Notes: generated from the letters alone by a model not told the origin. A DNA stretch of 64,000 nt from REEB509 sp049314555 (GCA_049314555.1 JBMOEW010000007.1:1-64000), one strand, 5' to 3'; shown: positions 17,206-26,432, counted from the first letter of the stretch. Translations and numbers: made by a program.

Positions 17206-18933
17206 ATGCGGGCGATTGGAGCGATTTTAGCGCTTGGGGTGTTGGTGGGCGCGTGCGGCACGATATCGGGCGTGCTGGGGCGGGATGGCGAGCAGCACTC
17301 CCCGGCCGCCGCGCCGTTGGTGGCGATGGATACGCCGCTGCCGGCCTTCGCGTTCCCACCGTTGTCGCCGCCGGCGATCCTGGCGCATGTGGAAGAATTG
17401 GCATCGGATGGCTATGTGGGTCGTGCGCCTGCAGAGGACGGAGAAGAGCAGACCCTTGCGTATCTTGAAGCCGCGTTTTACCAGGCGGGCCTGCAACCAG
17501 GGGTGCGGGAGGCCGACGGCACGATGGGATGGCGCCAGCTGACGCCGCTGGTTTCAGCCACCGTCGAAGGCGCGCCGCGCATGACGATCGCCAGCGCCAC
17601 CGAAGCCCAGGACTATGCCTATCGCAGCGAACAGGTGATTTGGACCAAGCGGCTTGAGCCGCACATCAGCCTTGTGGGCGCCCCTTTGGTGTTTGTGGGC
17701 TACGGGGTTGTGGCGCCAGAGCTTGGCTGGAACGACTATGCCGGGATCGACATGACCGGCAAGATCGCCGTGATCTTGATCAATGATCCAGACTTTGAAA
17801 CCGGCGACGACCGCGGGTTTGGCGGGCGCGCCATGACCTATTACGGGCGCTGGACGTACAAGTTTGAAGAAGCCGCCCGCCAAGGTGCTGCCGGCGCTTT
17901 GATCATCCATGAAACCGCCCCGGCGGCGTATCCCTGGCCGGTGGTGATGTCGTCATGGACGGGGCCGCAGCTTGATACCGTGCGGGGCTCGGACGCGCCG
18001 CAGCGGGTGCAGGTGGAAGGTTGGATTTCGGCGTCGATGGCGAGTTCGTTGTTTACGCGGGCGGGGCTTGATTTTGGCGCGCTCAAGACGCGCGCGCGAA
18101 GCCGCGGGGCACCACCGGTGGAGATGGGGCTAGCGGCAACGGTATCTTTGGACACCGTGATCTCCTCCAGCCAGTCTTATAACGTGGTTGGGATTTTGCC
18201 GGGGCGGGCGCGGCCGGATGAAGCCGTGCTTTATACCGCGCACTGGGATCACTTGGGACGCTGCACGCCGGTTGATGGCGATGACATTTGCAACGGGGCG
18301 CAAGATAACGCGACGGGCACAGCCGGCCTTATCGAAATCGCCAGGCGGCATGTGGCGGCGGGGCGGCCAGAGCGCAGCGTGGTGTTTGTGGCGTTCACGG
18401 CGGAGGAACAGGGGCTGTTGGGCTCGATCTATTATGCGAACCACCCGATCGTGCCGGCTGCGCAGACGGTCGCTGCGATCAACATGGACGGGCTCAATGT
18501 GTTTGGCGCGACCCATGATGTGACCATCACTGGGTTTGGCAAATCAGACCTTGATGCGCTGTTGACCCGCGAAGCGGCAACCCAGAACCGGCGGGTGGAA
18601 CCAGAGCCCTTCCCGGAGCGCGGCGGCTTTTACCGGTCAGACCATTTCCCGTTGGCCAACGTGGGCATCCCCGTTCTTTACGCGCGCAGTGGCCTCGACA
18701 TGGTGATCGGCGGTCGCGAGCGCGGCGAGGCGCTCTCCAACCAATACGTGGCGGAGCGCTACCACAAGCCCAACGACGAAGTGACGCCAGATTGGGACCT
18801 GACCGGGGCCAGCCAAGACCTGCAACTGTTTTATCACGTGGGGCGTGATCTGGCGTCGGGCACGTTGTGGCCGGAATGGTCGGCAACGGCGGAGTTCCGC
18901 GCGCGGCGGGAAGCGAGCCTTGCGGGCCGCTAA
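17206..18933 (+). CDS. M28-family zinc peptidase, predicted lipoprotein
   Basis: A 575-residue exported metallopeptidase. A lipoprotein-type signal ends at LVGAC (Cys about residue 17). A protease-associated insert follows around residues 160-310. The M28 domain then supplies metal ligands in AHWDHLG, QDNATGTAGLIE and FTAEEQGLLGS, and the last ligand in YRSDHFPLANVGIP. The family removes N-terminal amino acids from peptides, or acts as glutamate carboxypeptidase-like enzymes. GGAGG is 8 bp before the ATG. It is probably periplasmic or outer-membrane bound and stands alone after the SDR gene. Confidence 0.93.
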   Translation: MRAIGAILALGVLVGACGTISGVLGRDGEQHSPAAAPLVAMDTPLPAFAFPPLSPPAILAHVEELASDGYVGRAPAEDGEEQTLAYLEAAFYQAGLQPGVREADGTMGWRQLTPLVSATVEGAPRMTIASATEAQDYAYRSEQVIWTKRLEPHISLVGAPLVFVGYGVVAPELGWNDYAGIDMTGKIAVILINDPDFETGDDRGFGGRAMTYYGRWTYKFEEAARQGAAGALIIHETAPAAYPWPVVMSSWTGPQLDTVRGSDAPQRVQVEGWISASMASSLFTRAGLDFGALKTRARSRGAPPVEMGLAATVSLDTVISSSQSYNVVGILPGRARPDEAVLYTAHWDHLGRCTPVDGDDICNGAQDNATGTAGLIEIARRHVAAGRPERSVVFVAFTAEEQGLLGSIYYANHPIVPAAQTVAAINMDGLNVFGATHDVTITGFGKSDLDALLTREAATQNRRVEPEPFPERGGFYRSDHFPLANVGIPVLYARSGLDMVIGGRERGEALSNQYVAERYHKPNDEVTPDWDLTGASQDLQLFYHVGRDLASGTLWPEWSATAEFRARREASLAGR

Positions 18934-18976
18934 GGCGTAACGTTAGGACAAGTGGGGCCAGTGCTTTGCTTTGCCA

Positions 18977-20434
18977 TCAGGCGATGGCGTAGTGGCTCCA
19001 CTCCACCTGCTTCAGGGCCTTGGCATAATCCTGGGTGGACCGTGGCCAGTTGTTGGTGATTTTTCCGGTTTCGGTCTTGTACCAGCTGTTGCAGGCGGTG
19101 GCCCAGGGCGAGGCTTTGAGTTCGGCCTGGATGAGGCGGTTGAAGCGGGCCTGCGCATCGGCGCGAACCTCCAACCGCGATGCTCCGGTTTCGGACATAG
19201 GTGCCAGCAGCTTCAAGGCGTATTCGATCTGGCGTTCCACCATGTACAGGATCGAGGTGTGGCCGAGGTTTGTGTTGGGGCCATACAGCATCAGGAAGTT
19301 CGGGAACCCGGCGGTCATGACGCCAAGATAGGCTTCCGGCCCATCTTGCCACACGTCTTTGAGGTGTGCGCCGCCCTGCCCCACAATATCGACGCTCCAG
19401 CCGAAATGGCTGGCATCGAACCCGGTGGCGTAGATGATCACATCGCTGGGCCGGGCGGTTGCATCGTTGGTGACGATCGCGCCCTGTTCGATGCGTTCGA
19501 TCGGGTCTGTGATGAGGCTCACGTTCGGCCTTTGCAGGGCTGGATAGTAGGTGTCGCAGATCAGGATTCGCTTACAGCCAATCGGGTAGTCTGGGGTGAG
19601 TTTGGCCCGCAGGGCGGGGTCTGCGATCTGGTCGTCGCGCAGTTTTTTGGCGGCGTTTTCAAACAGGCCGACCCGCCATTTGCTGCCTTTGAACACGCCC
19701 CAAAACAAAGTGTCTGAGCGCCAATAGATCAGCTCCCTTGAGGCCTTCAGCAGCCAGGGATTGTTGGCCAGGCGCTCGCGCTCTTCCATTGGCACTTCGC
19801 GGTCGTTGCGGGGGACGAGGTAATTGGGCGTGCGCTGATACACATCCAGCTGGGCCACGTCGTTGGTGATCTCGGGGATGAATTGGACCGCAGAGCCGCC
19901 GTTGCCGATCACCGCCACGCGTTTGCCCTTTAAATCCACATCCCAGTTCCAGCGGGCGGAGTGAAAGCTCGGGCCGGCAAAGGCGTTTCGCCCGGCGATT
20001 TCTGGCCATTTGGGAATGTCCAGTTGGCCGAGCGCACTCACAAGGATGTTGGCCTTGTGGCTGGTGCCATCGTTCAGTTCCAGGCGCCACACCTTTGCAG
20101 AGTCGTTCCAGCTTGCTGATTTCACCTCGGTGTTCAGGCGCAGCAGTGGGCGCACCGCGAAATCATCAACGACCTTTTCGATATAGGCCTGGATTTCCGG
20201 CGCGCGGGGATACTGGTGTGACCACAAGCCAGACGGGGCAAAGGAATAGGAATAGAGCTGGATCGGCACGTCGCAGGCGCAGCCAGGATAGGTGTTCCAA
20301 TACCAGGTGCCGCCCACTTTGGGGGCCTTGTCGAAGACGGTGATCTGATCGTAGCCGGCCTGCTTGAGCTTGATGGCCATGCCCACACCGCTGAAGCCCG
20401 CGCCGATGATGGCGACGGTGGGTTTTTGAGCCAT
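18977..20434 (-). CDS. Flavin-containing Baeyer-Villiger-type monooxygenase
   Basis: A 485-residue FAD/NADPH monooxygenase. The FAD Rossmann motif is IIGAGFSGVG at the N-terminus and a second, NADPH-binding motif is VIGNGGSAVQ. The Baeyer-Villiger fingerprint F-x-G-x-x-x-H-x-x-x-W is visible as FAGPSFHSARW. GGTWYWNTYPGCACDVP and IYATGFDA are also family-typical. The ATG at 20434 follows GGGGAGA; the longer upstream frame runs into the PlsC-like gene and has no homology. Such enzymes insert oxygen beside ketones or oxidise heteroatoms; the substrate is not evident. Confidence 0.93.
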   Translation of the reverse strand: MAQKPTVAIIGAGFSGVGMAIKLKQAGYDQITVFDKAPKVGGTWYWNTYPGCACDVPIQLYSYSFAPSGLWSHQYPRAPEIQAYIEKVVDDFAVRPLLRLNTEVKSASWNDSAKVWRLELNDGTSHKANILVSALGQLDIPKWPEIAGRNAFAGPSFHSARWNWDVDLKGKRVAVIGNGGSAVQFIPEITNDVAQLDVYQRTPNYLVPRNDREVPMEERERLANNPWLLKASRELIYWRSDTLFWGVFKGSKWRVGLFENAAKKLRDDQIADPALRAKLTPDYPIGCKRILICDTYYPALQRPNVSLITDPIERIEQGAIVTNDATARPSDVIIYATGFDASHFGWSVDIVGQGGAHLKDVWQDGPEAYLGVMTAGFPNFLMLYGPNTNLGHTSILYMVERQIEYALKLLAPMSETGASRLEVRADAQARFNRLIQAELKASPWATACNSWYKTETGKITNNWPRSTQDYAKALKQVEWSHYAIA

Positions 20435-20537
20435 GCGGCGGTCTCCCCGATCTTTCTTTGTTGTTGACAACAGGCTAACACGGCGGTGCGCAACCTGCAC
20501 AGGGCGGCCGGGCACCAGCGCTTTGGAATGTTTCGGC

Positions 20538-21209
20538 CTAGAGCTTTGATGGGTCTTCCAGGGTGAATTGATCGGGGAACTTTGGTCCGACGCCCACATA
20601 GTGCTGGGCGATCCAACGGTAGTCGTCGGCGTAGTCGCCGGTGGCGTTCAGCACGCCAGACAGCGAGATGGTTTTGGCCCCATAATCCAGCACGCTGATT
20701 ACCAGCGGCACATCGGCACCGCGGGCGATATGGTAATATCCGCGCTTCCAAACCGGGGCCAAAGTGCGCGTGCCTTCGGGCGAGATCGCCAACACCATGC
20801 GTTGCGCTTGCGCGAAGGCTTGGCGCATTTGGGCGACCACGTCGTTGGACGCAGCGCGGTCAATCGGCACCACGCCGGTGGCTTTGATGAGCCAGCCCAG
20901 CGGGCCTTTGATCAGGCTTTTTTTGCCCATCCACCGCAGCTTGATGCGATAATAGCCGGCCGCTGCCAGCATGTTGAAACCGTCCCAGTTTGAGGTGTGG
21001 GGGGCGGCGATCAGGACCACTTTGTCCAAACCCGGCCAGTCGCCCTGCATCTTCCAGCCATTCAGCGCCAGATAGATCCGTGACAGGGTGCGGATGATCT
21101 CAGAGCCGACCCCGCGATACGGGGCGGGCTTGGCGGTGGTGCGATCCAGTTCACGGCGCACCGGGGGGTCGATGTCAGAAGCGCGGCCTTGCGGCAAAGG
21201 CTCAGTCAT
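20538..21209 (-). CDS. Glycerolipid acyltransferase (PlsC-like)
   Basis: A 223-residue acyltransferase related to 1-acyl-glycerol-3-phosphate acyltransferases. The catalytic H-x-x-x-x-D motif is in APHTSNWDG. The glycerophosphate-binding EGTR motif appears as SPEGTRT. GVVPIDR is a third family block. A weak hydrophobic stretch (KVVLIAAPH) may lie at the membrane surface. The ATG overlaps the stop of the upstream scaffold gene by four bases, showing translational coupling. The exact lipid substrate is unknown. Confidence 0.88.
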   Translation of the reverse strand: MTEPLPQGRASDIDPPVRRELDRTTAKPAPYRGVGSEIIRTLSRIYLALNGWKMQGDWPGLDKVVLIAAPHTSNWDGFNMLAAAGYYRIKLRWMGKKSLIKGPLGWLIKATGVVPIDRAASNDVVAQMRQAFAQAQRMVLAISPEGTRTLAPVWKRGYYHIARGADVPLVISVLDYGAKTISLSGVLNATGDYADDYRWIAQHYVGVGPKFPDQFTLEDPSKL

Positions 21210-21646
21210 GTGGCGGCATCTTCCTTTGCGAGGGCTTGTTCGATCGCATCCACCGCGGCATCGAAGGCAAGCAGGGTGGAGGCATGGCGCGGGGGATAAT
21301 GGCGCACTGCCTCCAGGTGGCGCAACTCCCAGAAGCGGCCAGCGGGCGGCGGCGCACCGTGGGTGAGCATTGCGCGCAATTGATCGCGCGCCGCCACCAC
21401 CTGCGCCACCGTTGCACCAACGATGTTGCCGGCCAGAACGCTGGCTGAGGCCTGGCCCAAGGCGCAGGCTTTTGGGTCAATGGCAAAGGCGGTGACGAAG
21501 CCCGCCTCCACGCGCACGTCTACGTGCACAAAAGACCCACACACGCGGCTCACGCGGTCGGCTGATCCCATTGGGTCTGCCAGACGGCCCAGATGGGCGA
21601 TATCGGCGGCCAGTTCCAAAACGCGGGGATGATAGAGATCGTCCAT
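21206..21646 (-). CDS. NifU/IscU-like iron-sulfur cluster scaffold protein
   Basis: A 146-residue protein related to the N-terminal domain of NifU/IscU. Two conserved Cys positions are visible: RVCGSFVHVDV, and DPKACALGQASASV, where the family has A-C-x-x-x-x-A-S. The third Cys, expected in the C-terminal helix, is not present; that region reads AVRHYPPRHASTLL. Start ATG 21646 follows TGAGG. It sits between a small lipoprotein gene and a PlsC-like gene, coupled to the latter. Whether it still assembles clusters is unclear because of the missing ligand. Confidence 0.8.
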   Translation of the reverse strand: MDDLYHPRVLELAADIAHLGRLADPMGSADRVSRVCGSFVHVDVRVEAGFVTAFAIDPKACALGQASASVLAGNIVGATVAQVVAARDQLRAMLTHGAPPPAGRFWELRHLEAVRHYPPRHASTLLAFDAAVDAIEQALAKEDAAT

Positions 21647-21654
21647 GGCAAACC

Positions 21655-22152
21655 TCAGCGCGGCGGGGCACCGAGCAGACCAGAGTTGGTGTTGCACAGG
21701 CGGTCATAAAAGGCCCCGGTGCGGCTTACCGCTGCCCGGCCGCCGTCCTGGAAGAGCAGGACCTCCCAGGTGTGCAGGCATTCGCCCTCACGGATTTCGC
21801 GGCGGCATTCTTGGGCTGGGGCGTCGCCGCGGCGATCGGCGGGCATGGCGCAGGTGAATTGATTGGCGCGAAGATCGCCAAGGGCAGACGACATCGCCAA
21901 GCCGGCGACGTAGCGGCGCTCTGTTTCGCGGGTAAAGCGCGACAAAATATCCTGTTCCCTGGCGCGACGGAAATCACCCAAATCGAGTTGACCGCTTGGC
22001 AGGCCCACTGTGTTTTCGCTTGGGGCCGACGGTGGTGGTGGGCCAGGCACGGGGGCTGTGCCTTCCGGGTAATTCAGCGAAACGCAGGCCTGCAACGCCA
22101 GCACCAGAAGCACGCTTGTGCCTGCGCGGATCAGTTTGGCTATCGGTTTCAT
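21655..22152 (-). CDS. Hypothetical lipoprotein
   Basis: A 165-residue protein with a short basic N-terminus, a hydrophobic helix and a lipobox (LALQAC, Cys about residue 23). A Pro/Ser-rich linker follows. The mature part contains about five Cys residues (FTCAMP, QECRRE, GECLHTW, DRLCNTN), so one or two disulfides are likely in the periplasm. AGGAGA precedes the ATG at 22152. It lies 20 bp after cysS and 8 bp before the scaffold gene. I do not recognise the family. Confidence 0.75.
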   Translation of the reverse strand: MKPIAKLIRAGTSVLLVLALQACVSLNYPEGTAPVPGPPPPSAPSENTVGLPSGQLDLGDFRRAREQDILSRFTRETERRYVAGLAMSSALGDLRANQFTCAMPADRRGDAPAQECRREIREGECLHTWEVLLFQDGGRAAVSRTGAFYDRLCNTNSGLLGAPPR

Positions 22153-22172
22153 CGCCGTCTCCTGTTTGCGTT

Positions 22173-23546
22173 TCATAGCCGCCGCCAGCGCGATCCACTT
22201 GGCCCATCCAGCACTTCTATGCCCTTTTGCGCCAAGGCGACGCGCAGTCGATCGGCCTCGGCCCAATCCTTCGCCGCACGGGCTGCGGTGCGCGCGGCCA
22301 CCATCTCGTCGATTTCACGTTCATCGCCACCGCCTTGGAACCAGGCCTTGGGATCGTGCTGCAGCAATCCCATCAAGGCCCCTGCCGCCAGCAACTCTGC
22401 CTTGGCCTTTGCCTTTTGGCTTTCGGTTTTGGCGATGTTGGCTTGCCCTGCCAAGGCAAACAGTTCTGCCAGCGCCTTTGGGGTGTTGAGGTCATCACAC
22501 AGCGCTGCCAGCAAAGCAGCAGGCGGTTTGCCGGGGGCTGCTTGCACATCCTGGACCCGCTCCAGCGCGCCGTAGAGGCGATCGAGGCTGGCCTTGGTTT
22601 GCTCCAGAAGGCTTGTGGTGAAGTCCAGCGGTGCCTTGTAATGCGCAGACAACAACGCCGCGCGCAGCACTTCGCCTGGCCAATTGGGCAGCAGGTCTTT
22701 CAGCAGCGTGACGTTGCCCAGGCTCTTTGACATCTTCAGCCCCTCCATATCGAGGAAGCCGTTGTGCAGCCAATAGCGGGCCAAGGGTTTTTGGTTGGCG
22801 CTTTCTGATTGAGCGATCTCGTTTTCGTGGTGGGGGAAAATGAGGTCAATGCCGCCGGCATGGATGTCGATGGTGTCGCCGAGGGTGGCCGAAATCATGG
22901 CCGAGCACTCGATGTGCCAGCCGGGCCTCCCGGCACCAAATGGTGCTGGCCAAGAGGGCTCGCCGGGCCGGGCCGCTTTCCACAGTGCAAAATCGGAGGT
23001 GGCGCGCTTGTCGCCTTCGCCGTCCACCCGTGCGCCCGCCAGAAGCTCATCTTGGGTGCGGCCGGAGAGCTTGCCGTAGTCCTCGTCGGCGGCCACGCAG
23101 AAGTAAACGCCCGACGGCACGGCATAGGCGCAGTCGTGGGCGATCAGCCGGTTGATTACGTCCACCATCCCGTCGACGTGTTCGGTGGCACGGGGGCTGA
23201 AGGTGGGTCGCAGCACGGCGAGCGCGTCTGAATCGTCGAGGTAGATTTTCTCGTACCGCGCCGTGATCGCGCCAATATCTGTGCCCTCTTTGGTGGCTTT
23301 GGCGATGATGCGATCATCGATATCGGTGATGTTTCGCGCGTAAACCACGTTCGCTTCGCCATAGAGGCGGCGCAAAAGGCGAAACAAAATGTCAAACGCA
23401 ACAGGCGGGCGAAAATTGCCAATGTGGGCGTGATCGTAAACGGTGGGCCCGCAGACGTACATGGTGACGCGTTTGGGGTCTGTCGGCACAAATCGCTCTT
23501 TGGAGCGGGTCATCGTATTGTAGAGAAATAGGTCCATTACCTGCAT
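22173..23546 (-). CDS. cysS: Cysteinyl-tRNA synthetase
   Basis: Class I aminoacyl-tRNA synthetase that charges tRNA-Cys. The 457-residue protein has CGPTVYDHAHIGN, combining a zinc-ligand Cys with the HIGH-type motif, and the second signature KMSKSLGN. Zinc ligands also appear in HIECSAM and HHENEIAQSE. The ATG at 23546 could be replaced by one at 23537, which has AGG closer upstream. It is the first gene of a four-gene minus-strand run (lipoprotein, scaffold, acyltransferase). It is divergent from folE across about 185 bp. Confidence 0.97.
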   Translation of the reverse strand: MQVMDLFLYNTMTRSKERFVPTDPKRVTMYVCGPTVYDHAHIGNFRPPVAFDILFRLLRRLYGEANVVYARNITDIDDRIIAKATKEGTDIGAITARYEKIYLDDSDALAVLRPTFSPRATEHVDGMVDVINRLIAHDCAYAVPSGVYFCVAADEDYGKLSGRTQDELLAGARVDGEGDKRATSDFALWKAARPGEPSWPAPFGAGRPGWHIECSAMISATLGDTIDIHAGGIDLIFPHHENEIAQSESANQKPLARYWLHNGFLDMEGLKMSKSLGNVTLLKDLLPNWPGEVLRAALLSAHYKAPLDFTTSLLEQTKASLDRLYGALERVQDVQAAPGKPPAALLAALCDDLNTPKALAELFALAGQANIAKTESQKAKAKAELLAAGALMGLLQHDPKAWFQGGGDEREIDEMVAARTAARAAKDWAEADRLRVALAQKGIEVLDGPSGSRWRRL

Positions 23547-23731
23547 CCAAACGCGAAGCGTTTACGTCTTGGTTTTTGAGCGTGGTATGCTCATATGAAT
23601 TCAGAGCGGTGATCGAGAAAGCCGTGCGTGCGGTCCTGAGGGTCTCCCTTGCGGGCGGGCGTTAAGACCTAAGTGTGGTGTTTGCACTTTGGCTCGACTC
23701 CTTAGCCCCTCAGAAGGAAAGTCTAGTCTAT

Positions 23732-24391
23732 ATGGTTGGAATGATGAAGCCGGGCGCAACCACGCCTTCCAGTGCAACGCGGCCCAGTGCAACGCGGCCC
23801 AGTGCAACGCGGCCCAGCATAGCGCGGCCCACGCGGGAAGCCGCCATGGAAGCTGTGCGCACGTTGTTGGCCTTTGCCGGCGACGATCCGGCCCGCGAAG
23901 GGCTGATCGATACGCCAAAGCGAGTGGTAGAGGCTTACCAAGAGTTTTTCGCCGGTTACGATATGGATCCGCTGGCGGAATTGTCGCGCACCTTTGAAGA
24001 TGTCAGTGGCTACGACGACATGGTGATGCTGCGCGACATCGATGTGGAAAGCCATTGCGAGCACCACATGGTTGCGATCCTTGGCAAGGCGCATGTGGCC
24101 TATATGCCGACCGACCGGGTGGTTGGGATTTCCAAAATCGCCCGGGTGGTGGAGATTTTCGCCAAGCGCCTGCAAACGCAGGAAACCATGACGGCGCAAA
24201 TCGCCGATTGCATGACGCAGGCGCTAGAGCCGGCCGGGGTCGCGATCCTGGTGGACGCCAAGCACCAGTGCATGACCACCCGCGGGATCCACCACAAGAA
24301 TGTGGCCACCGTGACCACCACGTTCAGCGGTGTTTTCAAGACCGACAAAGAACTGCGGGAGCGGTTCATGCGGCTCGCCGGATACGCGTAA
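23732..24391 (+). CDS. folE: GTP cyclohydrolase I with repeated N-terminal tail
   Basis: Zinc enzyme converting GTP to dihydroneopterin triphosphate, the first step of folate/pterin synthesis. The catalytic core (about residues 45-219) has the zinc-ligand motif ESHCEHHM and a second ligand Cys in KHQCMTTRGIHHKN. GKAHVAYMPTDRVVGISK is also diagnostic. In front of it lies a roughly 40-residue tail containing three perfect SATRP repeats and one SIARP, encoded by a 15-bp tandem repeat. ATG 23732 is chosen after AAGGAAAG; ATG 23741 is an alternative. It is divergent from cysS. Confidence 0.95.
   Translation: MVGMMKPGATTPSSATRPSATRPSATRPSIARPTREAAMEAVRTLLAFAGDDPAREGLIDTPKRVVEAYQEFFAGYDMDPLAELSRTFEDVSGYDDMVMLRDIDVESHCEHHMVAILGKAHVAYMPTDRVVGISKIARVVEIFAKRLQTQETMTAQIADCMTQALEPAGVAILVDAKHQCMTTRGIHHKNVATVTTTFSGVFKTDKELRERFMRLAGYA
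23771..23830 (+). repeat. 15-bp tandem repeat, three perfect copies and one variant
   Basis: The unit AGTGCAACGCGGCCC occurs at 23771-23785, 23786-23800 and 23801-23815, followed by a degenerate copy to 23830. It lies in frame inside the folE leader and adds five residues per copy, so copy-number changes would not shift the frame. Confidence 0.95.
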
Positions 24392-24481
24392 GCCCGGCGG
24401 CTATGGCCTGTAAGGCCAGCGGTGCAGCGTGGTTGCAGGGCTTTGCTTGCGAGGGCGCGCGCCATGGCCCATGATCGCTGC

Positions 24482-25024
24482 ATGCGCTTTTTGATGTCGC
24501 CACTTCTGGCCCTTTGTGTCTTCGCCTGTGCAACGCCGGTGCAAGCACCTTCTGCCCCTGTTTCACCGCCAGCTGCGCCGGCAACGGCTGCTATCCAGAG
24601 CATCTCGTTTTCAGGTTCGATCTGCTACGGCTGGTGTCCTGACTTTACAGCGACGGTCGCTTCAGACGGGGCGATTGTGTTTGAGGGGCGCAACTATGCC
24701 CAACTGATGGGTCGACATGAGCTGCCTTCAGACCCCGCCCTGTTTGCGGCGTTATCGGAGATCGTGGCGAATGGTGCTGGCTGGCCGAAGGGCGATATCT
24801 TGGGGAACTCGCCCGCCTGTCAGATGATGATCTCTGACTTGCCAGAATACCGGGTGAGCCTGGTGCGGGCAGACGGCACGCGCCAGGGCTTTGCAATCTA
24901 TCTGGGGTGTGGCGGGCCAGAGGCGCGCGGTGCCAGCGCCCTCGCCACCCGCGTGTTCCAAGCCCTCACCGCCCATGGCGTGCCCACTGAAGGCGTGCCG
25001 CCGCGGGCCATGATGCAACAATGA
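24482..25024 (+). CDS. DUF6438-type lipoprotein
   Basis: A 180-residue protein with a lipoprotein signal ending at CVFAC (Cys about residue 15), then a Pro/Ala-rich linker. The mature part begins with ISFSGSICYGWCPDFTATV, which matches the core of the DUF6438 family: paired Cys, then a strand, Asp-Gly and a further strand (SDGAIVFEG). Two more Cys (SPACQMM, LGCGGPE) may form disulfides. Function is unknown. I chose ATG 24482 for the signal peptide. Its stop overlaps the hisI start by ATGA, so the two may be translated together. Confidence 0.75.
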   Translation: MRFLMSPLLALCVFACATPVQAPSAPVSPPAAPATAAIQSISFSGSICYGWCPDFTATVASDGAIVFEGRNYAQLMGRHELPSDPALFAALSEIVANGAGWPKGDILGNSPACQMMISDLPEYRVSLVRADGTRQGFAIYLGCGGPEARGASALATRVFQALTAHGVPTEGVPPRAMMQQ

Positions 25025-25380
25025 GTGAGCTTGAACAGGGCGGCACGCTCACGCCGCGCTGGAACAGCGATGGGCTTGTGGCGGCGATCGCCCAAGACGC
25101 CACCAGCCGCGCGGTGTTGATGCTGGCCTGGATGAACGCAGAGGCCTTGCGCCTGACGCTGGAGACCGGCCGGGCCACTTATTGGAGCCGGTCGCGCCAG
25201 AAGCTTTGGGTAAAGGGCGAAGACAGCGGCCACACCCAAAGGGTGATCGAGGCGCGGATCGATTGCGATCAAGACTGCGTCTTGCTGCTGGTGGAGCAAG
25301 TGGGCGCTGCCTGCCATACCGGTGCGGACACCTGCTATTATCGGCGGATCTTGCCCGATGGGACGCTGGAGCGGTCGTGA
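25021..25380 (+). CDS. hisI: Phosphoribosyl-AMP cyclohydrolase
   Basis: Histidine biosynthesis enzyme that opens the purine ring of PR-AMP. The 119-residue stand-alone form is typical of alphaproteobacteria. Family motifs are VLMLAWMNAEAL, the YWSRSRQKLWVKGEDSGH block and the metal-site segment IDCDQDC with AACHTGADTCYYR. Two catalytic or zinc-binding Cys are therefore in place. The gene overlaps its neighbours at both ends (ATGA, GTGA). No other his gene is in the window. Confidence 0.95.
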   Translation: MSELEQGGTLTPRWNSDGLVAAIAQDATSRAVLMLAWMNAEALRLTLETGRATYWSRSRQKLWVKGEDSGHTQRVIEARIDCDQDCVLLLVEQVGAACHTGADTCYYRRILPDGTLERS

Positions 25381-26432
25381 GCGAGACCGACGACGAAGCG
25401 GACGATCTGCCGGAATGGGCGCGGCCAGAGGTGCGGGCCGTAACGGCACCGGCGCAGGCCTTAGGGCGGCTCGATGCGTTTTTGGCGGCGTTTTGGCCAG
25501 ATTTGTCGCGGGCGCGGATCCAGGGGCTGATTGGACAGGGGCAGCTCACCCTCGATGGGGCGGTTGCTACACATGCCTCCGCCAAGGTCAAGCCGGGCGG
25601 GGTGTATGTGCTGACGTTGCCGCCGCCTGCCCCACCTGCGCCGCTGCCGGAAGCCATCGCGCTGTCGATTGCCTATGAAGACGCCCACTTGATCGTGGTG
25701 AACAAGGCGGCTGGGATGGCGGCGCACCCGGCGGCGGGGTCGCTCACCGGCACATTGGTGAATGCGCTGCTGCACCATTGCGCGGCGTCTTTATCGGGGG
25801 TTGGCGGCATTGCCCGGCCTGGGATCGTGCACCGGATCGACAAGGACACCACCGGCCTGATCGTGGCGGCCAAGAGCGATGCGGCGCACGCGGGTTTGGC
25901 CAAGCAGTTTGCCAAGCACACGATTGAGCGCGCGTATTACGCGGTGTGTCGGGGGGCGCCTGTGCCGCGCAATGGGGTGGTGGAGGGCCAACTCGCCCGC
26001 TCCAGCGAGGATCGCCGCAAGATGGCGGTGGTGCGCGATCCCCTTTCCACCGCAGGCAAGCGCGCGGTGACGCACTATTGGACGATTGAAAGCTTTGGCC
26101 AGATTGCGGGCCAAGGCATCGGTCGGGCGGCGGCGGGGCTTTTGGAGTGCCGGCTGGAAACCGGCCGCACGCACCAGATCCGGGCGCATTTGGCCCATCT
26201 GGGCTGCCCGCTGATCGGCGACCAGATGTATGGCAAGCAACGCGGCTTCAAAGTGGAGGGCGCCGGGCCTGCAGTTGTTGCGGCCAAAGCCGCTGTCGAG
26301 GGGTTCGCGCGCCAAGCGCTGCATGCCGCCGTTTTGGGGTTTATCCACCCGGTGACGGGGGAGGCCCTGCGCTTTGAAGCGCCCTTGCCGGCGGATATGG
26401 AAGCGCTGTTGGCTGCGTTGCGTGGCATTTGA
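25377..26432 (+). CDS. RluD-family 23S rRNA pseudouridine synthase
   Basis: A 351-residue pseudouridine synthase. An S4 RNA-binding domain is near residues 25-90. The catalytic motif HRIDKDTTGL carries the essential Asp. LETGRTHQIRAHLAHLGCPLIGD is the family KTGRTHQIRVH motif. Start GTG 25377 overlaps the hisI stop as GTGA. In the family RluD modifies helix 69 of 23S rRNA, but paralogues such as RluC cannot be excluded. An rluD-rpoH arrangement, as here, is common in alphaproteobacteria as far as I recall. Confidence 0.92.
   Translation: MSETDDEADDLPEWARPEVRAVTAPAQALGRLDAFLAAFWPDLSRARIQGLIGQGQLTLDGAVATHASAKVKPGGVYVLTLPPPAPPAPLPEAIALSIAYEDAHLIVVNKAAGMAAHPAAGSLTGTLVNALLHHCAASLSGVGGIARPGIVHRIDKDTTGLIVAAKSDAAHAGLAKQFAKHTIERAYYAVCRGAPVPRNGVVEGQLARSSEDRRKMAVVRDPLSTAGKRAVTHYWTIESFGQIAGQGIGRAAAGLLECRLETGRTHQIRAHLAHLGCPLIGDQMYGKQRGFKVEGAGPAVVAAKAAVEGFARQALHAAVLGFIHPVTGEALRFEAPLPADMEALLAALRGI

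Noticed and set aside
23771..23830. CRISPR-like array
   Set aside because: The 15-bp units are contiguous without spacers and lie in a coding frame.
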